The notes under the pieces were generated by a model that ran no database searches, was not told where the DNA came from, and was given only the letters and a program-made list of their open reading frames with translations. Position numbers and translations under genes: made by a program. A stretch of DNA of 35,483 nt from an uncultured Verrucomicrobiota bacterium. Lineage in GTDB: Bacteria > Verrucomicrobiota > Verrucomicrobiia > Limisphaerales > AAA164-E04. Position 1 is the stretch's first letter; each line of letters starts with the position of its first letter. The stretch lies in contig CAJXVR010000033.1 in assembly GCA_913061285.1 (NCBI GenBank), positions 1-35,483 of the forward strand, written 5' to 3'. Below, piece by piece: positions 7,763 to 15,010 of this stretch.

Positions 7763-8415
7763 GAATGACTCCCCACCACTGGAAGTGATTGACCGCTTTC
7801 AATCCCCCGAGGCAAGGGACAACCGACGCGAAGAGTCAGACAGGTATTGTATCGCTCTAGTCTCAGAATGGCACGCTGCAACAAGTTTCGTTTTTGAACG
7901 ATTAGAGCGAGGATCACGAAGGCTGGGATCGAAATAATCAGCCCGGTCTGAGTGGTGATCAAAGCCTCTGATATTCCATTGACAACGCTCTCAATACGGG
8001 AGCTTCCACTTGAGACCATGCCGCTAAACGTCGATAACATTCCGGTAACCGTTCCAAGCAAGCCCAACAAGGGCCCCAGCCCGACGATCACGCCGAGAAA
8101 GGTGATTCTCCGATTGATGATCGCAAGGTATTCGTTTCGAACTTCCTGAAAGTGTCGTTTGACCTCTTCGGCATTGGCGGCATCGACGAGCAACAAGCGC
8201 CGCAAGACTTTCCACCGTTCTCGCACTTGCTCGGAGATCTCGCTATCGGACCATCGATACACGTGACTTCGGATCAGAAAATGAAACTGCAAGCGAAGCA
8301 ACAACTCCAAGGCAGTATAGTAAACGAACACAGTCAAGGCGAAGAGAGGCACCATCAACCAGCCCCCACTACTCCAGATCGTCGCAGCCTGCTCAAGAAA
8401 ACCCTGCTTACCCAT
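7759..8415 (-). CDS. exbB: ExbB/TolQ-type proton channel subunit
   Basis: Starting at the ATG at 8415 the protein has 218 residues. A longer in-frame start at 8472 exists, but it would overlap the upstream gene by 65 bp. The 8415 start has a purine-rich ribosome site (AAGGGGAGGG) and only an 8-bp overlap. Three TM regions are visible: WLMVPLFALTVFVYYTALELL, the conserved GLGPLLGLLGTVTGMLSTF and TTQTGLIISIPAFVILALI. The last two form the proton path with ExbD. This is a MotA/TolQ/ExbB protein of usual size, second to the longer TtpC-like paralogue upstream. Confidence 0.94.
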   Translation of the reverse strand: MGKQGFLEQAATIWSSGGWLMVPLFALTVFVYYTALELLLRLQFHFLIRSHVYRWSDSEISEQVRERWKVLRRLLLVDAANAEEVKRHFQEVRNEYLAIINRRITFLGVIVGLGPLLGLLGTVTGMLSTFSGMVSSGSSRIESVVNGISEALITTQTGLIISIPAFVILALIVQKRNLLQRAILRLERYNTCLTLRVGCPLPRGIESGQSLPVVGSHS

Positions 8416-9895
8416 GTCCCTCCCCTTCTCCAACCAGAGGGCCGGCGGCTGGACTTCGACGCGAAAGCCCATTCACGAAGGTCATTGAGAGCTTCTCAAG
8501 CCGATTCAAGACCCCGGCTACTTTCCTTGCTAAGAGGGCATGCAGTAAGAGAGCCGGTATCGCTAAGACCAGCCCGAGTTCGGTGGTAATTAAGGCTTCA
8601 GAAATCCCAGAGATGAGTGGCTTGGGATCCCCCGCACCAAAGACTTCCATGAGCTTAAACGTCTTGATGATTCCAGTGACCGTTCCCAACAAACCTAAAA
8701 GTGGAGCGGTCGCCGCCGTTACGGCAATCACGTTCAAGAAACGCTCCAATTTCGGCTGCACGCTGAGCATCGACTCATAGAGAACCTCCTCGACCAGTTC
8801 GATCGATTCGTCAGCATGATCAATACCGGCGATCAACAGAGCCGAACTTGGTTCCGGCAAGCCTTCGGCCAAAGACCGGGCGGACGCTTTTTCCCCATTG
8901 CGAAGCAATTTCACGATATCGTGAACTACCAGCTGATTCGGCTGTCGAATCGTAAAGATCTGAGCAAACTTAAAGCACCCTACAACCGTTGCAATCAAAG
9001 CGAAAAGAACTATCGGATACACCCAAATCCCCCCTCGCTCGAGATGTTCGAAGAGCGAATCCTCCGTCGTTTGAATGGCAATCGCATCCCCAAGACTTGG
9101 ATCAATTGGGAGAGTGCCTTTCCCGTCGCGAGTGATCGCACTGATGGCCTTGACCTGATCGGCATTTAGCTCCCTAACCAGCGGTGAGAGCGATCGACTT
9201 TCATCGACCCAGCCCCCCCGGGCACCGGAATCATCGGAGAAATACAAGAGTGGCCCCACCTGAAGGAAACTGCCTGAGATCATGCGGGACGATTCCCCCA
9301 GAGCCTGTCCTTGATAAACTCGTCCACCAATCAGCGACTCGATTCGCCCAATCGCACTGTCCATCAATCTGAGGGAACTCTCCAGACTGCCTTGCCCAAT
9401 CGATGAATCGGCTGAATCGCTTGATTCAGCATCTAGCAATAAATTGTGGGCTCGAATCGCCTCTCCCTCAACACCCAGCTCCCCAACGGATAAGGACGAC
9501 TCAAATGACGCAACAAACTCACCAGCAACGGCTCGACTAATATAATCAAACTCGCGTTTCTGATCGGCCAACTGAGATTCGAGCCGGTCTAGGCTCACGC
9601 TCTTGCTGTCCCGGACAGCCTGAACCGTTCGTGCCTGCTCCCGCAAGCCACGGAGTTCCTCTTGTAATTCATTCCATGCCCGCGTCATCGGAGCCGACTC
9701 GGATTGGATCGATTCACGCTGACGGTTTAAGCGCTCAACAGCTTCCTTAAGTTTCTCCTGCTGTCGCGAGGCGAGACTGGCTAGGCTCGAGGACGCTGCT
9801 TCCAAATGCCAATTCGTCCCTAAACAAACGGCGCAAACGGCGAAGCAAATAGTCGCGGCAAGGATCCGATGCATTCCTAGGTTGAAAACAATCAT
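8408..9895 (-). CDS. Long MotA/TolQ/ExbB protein with periplasmic coiled coil (TtpC-like)
   Basis: This 495-aa protein has an N-terminal signal segment, a long charged coiled-coil region rich in E, Q and R (about 35-130) and a further periplasmic portion. A TM segment follows (WVYPIVLFALIATVVGCF) and then the ExbB core: TAPLLGLLGTVTGIIKTF and TTELGLVLAIPALLLHALL. This matches TtpC, the extra TolQ-like subunit required by the Vibrio TonB2 system, which is about twice the length of ExbB. Start choice is uncertain: the ATG at 9895 lies 5 bp after the upstream stop, while the ATG at 9874 gives a cleaner signal peptide (MHRILAATICFAVCAVCLG). The 3' end overlaps the ExbB gene by 8 bp. Confidence 0.92.
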   Translation of the reverse strand: MIVFNLGMHRILAATICFAVCAVCLGTNWHLEAASSSLASLASRQQEKLKEAVERLNRQRESIQSESAPMTRAWNELQEELRGLREQARTVQAVRDSKSVSLDRLESQLADQKREFDYISRAVAGEFVASFESSLSVGELGVEGEAIRAHNLLLDAESSDSADSSIGQGSLESSLRLMDSAIGRIESLIGGRVYQGQALGESSRMISGSFLQVGPLLYFSDDSGARGGWVDESRSLSPLVRELNADQVKAISAITRDGKGTLPIDPSLGDAIAIQTTEDSLFEHLERGGIWVYPIVLFALIATVVGCFKFAQIFTIRQPNQLVVHDIVKLLRNGEKASARSLAEGLPEPSSALLIAGIDHADESIELVEEVLYESMLSVQPKLERFLNVIAVTAATAPLLGLLGTVTGIIKTFKLMEVFGAGDPKPLISGISEALITTELGLVLAIPALLLHALLARKVAGVLNRLEKLSMTFVNGLSRRSPAAGPLVGEGEGHG

Positions 9896-9900
9896 TACCC

Positions 9901-10710
9901 CTACTTGGCGAGCTCAATCGGAAGCTCGACAAAGGCCGCCTGCTGAGTGCCGCCGTCAAGCATCGTTAAAACGTTCAAGACCTTCGCTCCAATCTCCGGT
10001 CTAGAGGCCCAATTCCAACCAGTCTCGGTGGGGTAGCCGAAGCCGGCATCATTATCGGCTTCCGAAAGGTAGTAAGCTGTCCCCAAGCCGACATAAACCG
10101 TTTTCACCATCCCAGAGGAACCATCAGGGAGTTCGCGGAGTTCTTCCGACACGGTGATCACGCCGTTGAACTTGTGAATCCCATCAAGGATCATCGCTAA
10201 GGCCTGCATCCGTTGGGCCAATCCACTCGAGGCCGCATTCAACTGCAAATAGGACGCTCGGAGTGAATCGAGGAGCACCCGTGGCAGTCGCTTCTTCAAG
10301 TTCTCGAGGCGAGGCACCTGCTGATCCAAGAACACTTGAATGTCTTGGCGACTCAATTCGAAAAGCTGCTCCTCAGCAATGAGGGCCGCTCGCTTTTCGT
10401 CGGCCTCGGTCGCAGTTTCCGTCGCTAAGCGAATCTCAGCCTTCAAATCCTGCAACTCATCCCGCCCCAGCGATGAAAGATTATTCAACAGCACTTTCTT
10501 CTCTTCCCAATCGATTGCCTCCTGGGAAATCGCCTTCTCGACCGCAACCCACTCATGAACCACCCCTCTCAGTTCATTCATCTCTCCTGCACCAAGGCCC
10601 CATGCAAATAACCCCAATAGCCAGAGGCTCGATTCGAAGCGTCTGCCGAATCGAAAGGGCCGCCACTGCAATGAGCATGGCGCGACAAGCGTCTCTGTCT
10701 CTCTGTTCAT
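9901..10710 (-). CDS. DUF3450-family periplasmic coiled-coil protein, first gene of the TonB-system operon
   Basis: From the ATG at 10710 the protein has 269 residues; a GTG six codons upstream at 10728 is an alternative. An N-terminal hydrophobic segment (SLWLLGLFAWGLGAG) acts as signal or anchor. A long coiled coil follows, with charged heptads through about residue 130, and then a compact C-terminal domain containing KFNGVITVSEELRELPDG, YVGLGTAYYLS and GWNWASRPE. The YVGLGTAYY and W-rich segments are typical of DUF3450, a family found at the head of TtpC-ExbB-ExbD-TonB clusters in Vibrio and Shewanella relatives. It likely spans or braces the periplasm within the complex, though its mechanism is not established. 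It lies 5 bp before the TtpC-like gene. Confidence 0.88.
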   Translation of the reverse strand: MNRETETLVAPCSLQWRPFRFGRRFESSLWLLGLFAWGLGAGEMNELRGVVHEWVAVEKAISQEAIDWEEKKVLLNNLSSLGRDELQDLKAEIRLATETATEADEKRAALIAEEQLFELSRQDIQVFLDQQVPRLENLKKRLPRVLLDSLRASYLQLNAASSGLAQRMQALAMILDGIHKFNGVITVSEELRELPDGSSGMVKTVYVGLGTAYYLSEADNDAGFGYPTETGWNWASRPEIGAKVLNVLTMLDGGTQQAAFVELPIELAK

Positions 10711-10740
10711 CAAGAATCTCTGAATCACTCTCTAAATCAG

Positions 10741-10803
10741 TTCGCTCCCTCAAAGAGCGAAGCGAACCAAGGGAAATCCTGGGGGATCAACCCGCCGGGA
10801 TTT
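10741..10803 (-). promoter_or_regulatory. Structured leader upstream of the DUF3450-TonB operon
   Basis: Two hairpins can form between the probable promoter and the first start codon. AAATCCTGG (10774-10782) pairs with CCGGGATTT (10795-10803), nine pairs including one G-U. TTCGCT (10741-10746) pairs with AGCGAA at 10756-10761 or the overlapping copy at 10761-10766. No T-run follows either, so a terminator or attenuator is not obvious. They may only protect the mRNA end. Confidence 0.3.
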
Positions 10804-10824
10804 GAGATCATTCCTATTTGTCCT

Positions 10825-10845
10825 AATTGAGACTGAGTCTCGATT
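10825..10845 (-). promoter_or_regulatory. Fur-like 7-1-7 dyad in front of the TonB-system operon
   Basis: On the plus strand the arms AAT-T-GAGAC (10825-10833) and GTCTC-G-ATT (10837-10845) flank a central TGA, with one mismatch across 9-bp arms. The core TGAGACT-G-AGTCTCG keeps the spacing and several positions of a Fur box (TGATAAT-G-ATTATCA). It lies about 115 bp upstream of the operon start, where iron control of TonB genes would be expected. Assignment to Fur is inference. Confidence 0.4.
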
Positions 10846-11015
10846 GCAAGAAGAATCGTACAACAAATTGTATTAAGGCTAGCAGAGTGCGTTGGGAAGG
10901 AGGGAAAGAGAGAGGCGTCAGGACAAGACTAGGTCCTGATAAACAAGGATGAATTCAAAGCGAAGAATGAGATCGAGTTCTGACCAGAGAGTAACACCCC
11001 CTTGCAGACGGCAAA

Positions 11016-11052
11016 GAGACCAGACCTGGCGACGGTCACCAGGTCTGGTCTC
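11016..11052 (-). terminator. Strong hairpin terminator behind the AraC-like gene
   Basis: GAGACCAGACCTGG (11016-11029) and CCAGGTCTGGTCTC (11039-11052) form a perfect 14-bp stem with a 9-nt loop. It lies 36 bp downstream of the AraC stop on the minus strand. In that direction the stem is followed only by TTT (reading CTCTTTGCC), so the T-tract is short although the stem is strong. It would insulate the TonB-system operon from readthrough. Confidence 0.65.
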
Positions 11053-11087
11053 AAAAGGCGATCGAGAGTGCCTCGCAATGCGACACT

Positions 11088-11435
11088 CTAATCCTCCACG
11101 AGTTCTACCGGTCTAACTCCAAAGAACGCCCGAATTTCACGAGAGAAGTGCCCGTATCGTTTGAAGCCTAGCTCCCTTGAGACGTCACTCAGATCTGTAC
11201 CAGAATGGATTAGTAAAACAGCACGCAAGGCACGCTGCTCCCGCAACCAATACTTTGGAGTGACCCCCATGTATTTTCTAAAATCACGTTCGAGTTGCCG
11301 GCAAGAAATCCCCAGCATCTTAGCAACTTGGTTGGCCCGATAGCGACAAATCGTCGCGAGCTCGTTCAAATCGACCGGAGGCCCAACCCTTCGCGCCCAC
11401 CGATACTCCGCAATCCCATCAACTACCTTAATCAT
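11088..11435 (-). CDS. Stand-alone AraC-family DNA-binding domain protein
   Basis: This 115-aa protein consists almost entirely of the AraC/XylS double helix-turn-helix. The first motif is at about 32-50 (RANQVAKMLGISCRQLERDF), followed by MGVTPKYWLREQRALRA; the second is LSDVSRELGFKRYGHFSREI with the family end FFGVRPVEL. No N-terminal ligand-binding domain is present. The ATG at 11435 has a clear ribosome site (AAGGA, in TAAGGACATACT), so the short form appears to be the real gene rather than a remnant. It may compete with or act without a ligand, like MarA/SoxS-type proteins. Targets are unknown; the gene-poor stretch upstream of it is one candidate. Confidence 0.87.
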   Translation of the reverse strand: MIKVVDGIAEYRWARRVGPPVDLNELATICRYRANQVAKMLGISCRQLERDFRKYMGVTPKYWLREQRALRAVLLIHSGTDLSDVSRELGFKRYGHFSREIRAFFGVRPVELVED

Positions 11436-11947
11436 AGTATGTCCTTATTTCGTTTTCCAAAAGTCGTCGTATTCTCATGCGCCTGCAGCGCAAACCTCCT
11501 AGAGCTGAAACCACGCCAAGGAGATCAAGAGAACGAATCTTCAGAATAGAAAAAGGAAACTCAGCAAGAATGAGAAACCCACAAGCCACTCTCCTCAAGC
11601 AGCTTACGGAAATGAGATAAAAAACTCTAAAGTTCAGAATACGGTCGCTTTTTTCTGAAAAACATCTCGACCGAGAAAACCGACTACAAAAATGGAAGCC
11701 CGTAGAGCGCTAGTAGAGCGCCCGTATAGCGCTACAAGCACAACACGACACCAGACACCATATACTTCTCTAATGAAGGATTCCGCAACGCCTCACCGAA
11801 CAGGAGCTAGAGACGCAGTGACAGCGAGAACAATGAAGAACGAACCACGCGAAGAGTCCCACTAGGTCGGCAGACCATTCACGTGGGCTTCAACAGATTT
11901 TCCTTCAAGAGAAGGAAGGCGACACTCGGAGAGAAAGACTCCCCCAA
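11436..11947. other. Gene-poor 512-bp stretch
   Basis: I find no credible coding frame here. Open frames on either strand are short, lack ribosome sites and have no protein-like composition. The stretch contains the AraC gene's probable promoter at its left end, the three 11-bp tandem repeats at 11701-11733 and scattered A-rich runs. I see no tRNA cloverleaf or convincing small-RNA terminator. Confidence 0.5.
11701..11733 (+). repeat. Three tandem 11-bp units (consensus GTAgAGCGC)
   Basis: CGTAGAGCGCT (11701-11711), AGTAGAGCGCC (11712-11722) and CGTATAGCGCT (11723-11733) follow head to tail. The 11-bp period is close to one DNA helical turn, so identical bases lie on one face. Units 1 and 3 contain the palindrome AGCGCT. 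The array sits in a non-coding region and could be a multi-subunit binding site. Confidence 0.6.
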
Positions 11948-12352
11948 TTACCAGGAATCCGCATCGGGATCATGCTCAGCCAGGTGGGCTTCGACCGATG
12001 AGGAGATCATCATGATCGTTGCAGTCTGCATGATAGACGCAAATCCGAGCAGCACAATGAGAAGATTGAACACCGGCTTTATCATCGGCACCCGTAGATC
12101 ACTGGGAAAGAAATTCTGAAAGCAAAGCCAAAACAACGCGATATCTACTAACACTAAGGATCCGTAAACCGTAATGAAGCGCTTTCCAATACACTGTTTC
12201 CCTGATCGTGTATTCTCAAGAAGCGGACGGTAGCGAGGGCCGAATAGGAACCGTGATGCTGCGTAAGCAACGGGAAGCCGCGACAGCATGGCGACGGCGG
12301 AAACAATCAGCCATATTGCCCAAACCCAGCCGAGTGCCTTAAGGAATTGCAT
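11948..12352 (-). CDS. Small integral membrane protein, unknown function
   Basis: This 134-aa protein has three hydrophobic segments: WVWAIWLIVSAVAMLSRLPVAY (about 9-30), FITVYGSLVLVDIALFWLCF (about 58-78) and PVFNLLIVLLGFASIMQTATIMMIS (about 91-115). It ends in an acidic tail (HLAEHDPDADSW). A basic loop (RYRPLLENTRSGKQCIGKR) lies between segments 1 and 2. I do not recognise the family. The ATG at 12352 has no evident Shine-Dalgarno. It lies downstream of the oxidoreductase on the same strand, but 193 bp and a strong hairpin separate them, so it is probably expressed independently. Confidence 0.62.
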   Translation of the reverse strand: MQFLKALGWVWAIWLIVSAVAMLSRLPVAYAASRFLFGPRYRPLLENTRSGKQCIGKRFITVYGSLVLVDIALFWLCFQNFFPSDLRVPMIKPVFNLLIVLLGFASIMQTATIMMISSSVEAHLAEHDPDADSW

Positions 12353-12462
12353 GCGAACTTAAATCCGTCGACGGCCGATTTCGTGGCCAAGGAAAATCGA
12401 GATCTCGAACCTTCCTGTGATGCGCGCTGAGCTGGAGTAGGCGCCGATCATCACGAACAGAC

Positions 12463-12493
12463 TATGGAAGCCATTGAAGGAATGGCTTCCATA
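12463..12493 (-). terminator. Perfect 13-bp hairpin downstream of the Gfo/Idh/MocA gene
   Basis: TATGGAAGCCATT (12463-12475) and AATGGCTTCCATA (12481-12493) form a perfect 13-bp stem with loop GAAGG. It lies about 50 bp past the stop of the minus-strand oxidoreductase gene. No T-run follows on either strand, so it may act as an mRNA 3'-end stabiliser or Rho-assisted terminator rather than a classical terminator. Confidence 0.45.
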
Positions 12494-12545
12494 CGATTGC
12501 CCGATTGTGAATTAGCCGCATTCACCGAACCTCGTTCCCAAGTTA

Positions 12546-13895
12546 CTAGACTTTGCTAGGATCTGGGTGCTCCCAAGGGGCTCTGTAGGGGCGACTCAAT
12601 AGTTCGTTCACCGCCTCATCTCCAACCACACGTCCTCGCTTCGGATCCCATGTCAGTGTTTTTCCAGTTTGCTGGGCGAGGTTCGCTAGGATGCAAGAAG
12701 TCGTCGAGATATGCCCCTCTTCGATGTCAGAAACGGGCCGACCCCGATCATCAATTCGATTTAGGAAATCGATCATGTGCCCTCGAACGGCCGGTGCGAC
12801 GTGTCGCTCCAAATCTTTCTCAGTGCGATCTTCAGGATACTGATCCAGTTCAAAAGCCACGTCACGATGAACGGCCTTTCCTTCGCCTCGTGGCGTGAAA
12901 TCAAAACTATTCACACTCGCTTTAAGAGTGCCCTTCTCCCCATAAATTGTCGCGCCCCATGGATACTTCGGATCCGGTGGATCGCCCCAGGACCGATGCT
13001 GCCAAACGACCTGTAGATCCCCAAAGTCAAAGACCGCATTCTGCGTATCTGTGGTGTTGGCGAGACTCGCTTTATCAACTAAAATTCCTCCGCTCGAGCT
13101 GACCTTCAATGGCCAACCGAGATCCAGCATCCATCGAACCATGTCCAGCATGTGAACGCACATGTCGCCGACGATTCCGTTGCTATATTCCATGAACGCC
13201 CGCCAGCTGCGGGGATGAACCAGCTTGGTATAGGGACGCAAAGGGGCTGGGCCGGTCCACATTTCATAATCAAAATGTGACGGCGGCGCGGTGACAGGAG
13301 GATTCTGCCGCGCTCGCATGTGGTAGTAACAATAGATCTCCACATGAGCAATTTTCCCAAGTTTGCCGGACTTAATAATGTCATTGCGCGCTTCGATCAA
13401 ATGAGGCGTGCTTCGGCGTTGCATTCCCACTTGAACGACGCGGCCATACTTCCGCGCGGCAGCAAGCATGGCTTCGCCTTCGATAATATCGACACCAAGA
13501 GGCTTCTGAACATAAACATCCAACCCACGCCGAACGGCGTCAATCATCGGCAGCGCATGCCAATGATCAGGCGTCTGAATCAAGACGAGGTCCAGTTCTT
13601 CATCCGCAAGTAGTTTGCGATAATCGCGATAGGCTCGAGGTCGCTTTTTCGAGCGATGCCGCGCCGCAACCATATCAACCGCCTCATCAAGCATCCGCCC
13701 ATCGACATCACAAAGAGCGACCACCTCAACCGGTGACACCTGTATCAAGCGGAACAAATCACTCTTGCCGTACCAACCACAACCAATCAGCGCCACCCGA
13801 CGCACTTTATGATCAGTAACATCAGCTCCGTATCCCCTGGTAGCCGACAAGGCCAATCCAGCCGCACCCACTTCAATAAACTTCCGGCGATTCAT
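12546..13895 (-). CDS. Tat-exported Gfo/Idh/MocA-family oxidoreductase
   Basis: From the ATG at 13895 the protein has 449 residues and begins MNRRKFIEVGAAGLALSATR, a twin-arginine signal. The frame is open 29 codons further up, but the twin arginines would then be buried; the ATG at 13916 is a second option. A Rossmann fold opens with VALIGCGWYGKSD, and the QTPDHWHA and QKPLGVD segments correspond to the conserved EKP-type motif (Glu replaced by Gln, catalytic Lys kept). The C-terminal alpha/beta domain includes MCVHMLDMVRWML and YGEKGTL. Such proteins oxidise or epimerise sugars or inositols with bound NAD(P). In Verrucomicrobiota many copies are exported and take part in polysaccharide breakdown. 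The exact substrate is not predictable. It is monocistronic, divergent from the lipocalin-like gene at 14117. Confidence 0.9.
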   Translation of the reverse strand: MNRRKFIEVGAAGLALSATRGYGADVTDHKVRRVALIGCGWYGKSDLFRLIQVSPVEVVALCDVDGRMLDEAVDMVAARHRSKKRPRAYRDYRKLLADEELDLVLIQTPDHWHALPMIDAVRRGLDVYVQKPLGVDIIEGEAMLAAARKYGRVVQVGMQRRSTPHLIEARNDIIKSGKLGKIAHVEIYCYYHMRARQNPPVTAPPSHFDYEMWTGPAPLRPYTKLVHPRSWRAFMEYSNGIVGDMCVHMLDMVRWMLDLGWPLKVSSSGGILVDKASLANTTDTQNAVFDFGDLQVVWQHRSWGDPPDPKYPWGATIYGEKGTLKASVNSFDFTPRGEGKAVHRDVAFELDQYPEDRTEKDLERHVAPAVRGHMIDFLNRIDDRGRPVSDIEEGHISTTSCILANLAQQTGKTLTWDPKRGRVVGDEAVNELLSRPYRAPWEHPDPSKV

Positions 13896-14116
13896 GGCCA
13901 AGGTTTTAACCGACATCCCCAAGCAAAGACAAGTGTGCATCTCAATGGAGCCCTCGAGGTCAATCGACCGAAAGACCACCAATCATCCCGAACACAAAAA
14001 AATACCTTCCGGCTCTCAAGAAACCCCGCTATCCTTTTCTTCAGAAACCAACAGATAAATATCAACGGATTACTGTGGACTATTCTCCTTCGCAGCAATT
14101 CCATTGCCCATCGCCC

Positions 14117-14818
14117 ATGAAACGCAACCGAATCTTTTCGCTAAGTCTTATTCTCGCCGCCTCTGTGCTGGGAAACGCTCTCATTCACGCCGGAGACGCC
14201 TCTGGAAAATGGGCTTGGACCATCGAGACTCCTGATGGAAACAGCATCAAGTCAATGATGACCTCGAAACAAGAGGGCACAATGCTCACCGGCTACCTCA
14301 CTCGGCCAGGAAGCGATGATCAGCTTAAGCTGCAGAAAGGGAAAGTAGAAGAAAACGAGATTTCATTCACCGTCGTTCCAAACTTCAATGGAGGCGATAT
14401 TACGGTGGAGTATAGTGGCAAACTCAAAGGAGACAAGATTGACGGGGTCCTCCGCGTGGTCGAATTTGACGCGGAGCTGGAATGGCACGCCCTTCGCCAA
14501 GAGGAAGATGTCGATCCGTCCGGCGATTGGGATTGGACCCTGGAAACCCCGAACGGAAACCGCCTCGAAGCAAGCTTAGAGCTTTCGGTGAAAAAAGGAA
14601 AACTCATTGGAGAACTCATTGCGGACAACTGGGCAATGGAACTCGAAGAAGCCAAGATTTCAGGCAACAAAATCTCATTCAAGACCACCAACGCGAACAA
14701 CGATCAAAAATACTCCTCTGAAGGAAAGATCAAAGGCAATACGATCTTCGGCAAAGTATCCTTTACCAACGACAGCGGCGAAGCGACCGAACTCGAGTGG
14801 ACCGCGAAACGTCGCTAA
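14117..14818 (+). CDS. Exported protein with duplicated beta-rich (lipocalin-like) domain
   Basis: From the ATG at 14117 the protein has 233 residues with a signal peptide (MKRNRIFSLSLILAASVLG, then NALIHAG). A start at 14075 would add 14 residues that do not look like a signal peptide. Two domains of about 90 residues repeat: SGKWAWTIETPDGNSIKS and SGDWDWTLETPNGNRLEA open them, and each continues with alternating strands (LTGYL / LIGEL, ENEISFTV / GNKISFKT, GKLKGDKIDGVL / GKIKGNTIFGKV). The pattern suggests a small beta barrel or sandwich that binds a hydrophobic ligand or surface. No function is assigned. A terminator follows at 14846. Confidence 0.78.
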   Translation: MKRNRIFSLSLILAASVLGNALIHAGDASGKWAWTIETPDGNSIKSMMTSKQEGTMLTGYLTRPGSDDQLKLQKGKVEENEISFTVVPNFNGGDITVEYSGKLKGDKIDGVLRVVEFDAELEWHALRQEEDVDPSGDWDWTLETPNGNRLEASLELSVKKGKLIGELIADNWAMELEEAKISGNKISFKTTNANNDQKYSSEGKIKGNTIFGKVSFTNDSGEATELEWTAKRR

Positions 14819-14845
14819 CCGCTCTACACCACCAAAAAAATCTTT

Positions 14846-14885
14846 GACTGCCCCCTGGTTTGCGGCCCGGGGGCAGTCGTGCTTT
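14846..14885 (+). terminator. Rho-independent terminator after the duplicated-domain gene
   Basis: GACTGCCCCC (14846-14855) pairs perfectly with GGGGGCAGTC (14869-14878), followed by GTGCTTTT. A run of seven A bases lies just before the stem, so it could also act on the other strand. It lies 27 bp past the stop codon. Confidence 0.75.
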
Positions 14886-15010
14886 TCACCCCTAGAGATA
14901 TATTGAGTCAAGGAGCCCTGAACTGCGAAACCCGACACAGATGGCTTTACTTTCCGTCGCTCTGTAATGACACTCTTCCGGTTGACTGCCGCCAGCGGCA
15001 GAAATTAAGG

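Noticed and set aside
8416..8472. Longer ExbB start at 8472
   Set aside because: It overlaps the TtpC-like gene by 65 bp, while the ATG at 8415 has a good ribosome site and a short overlap.
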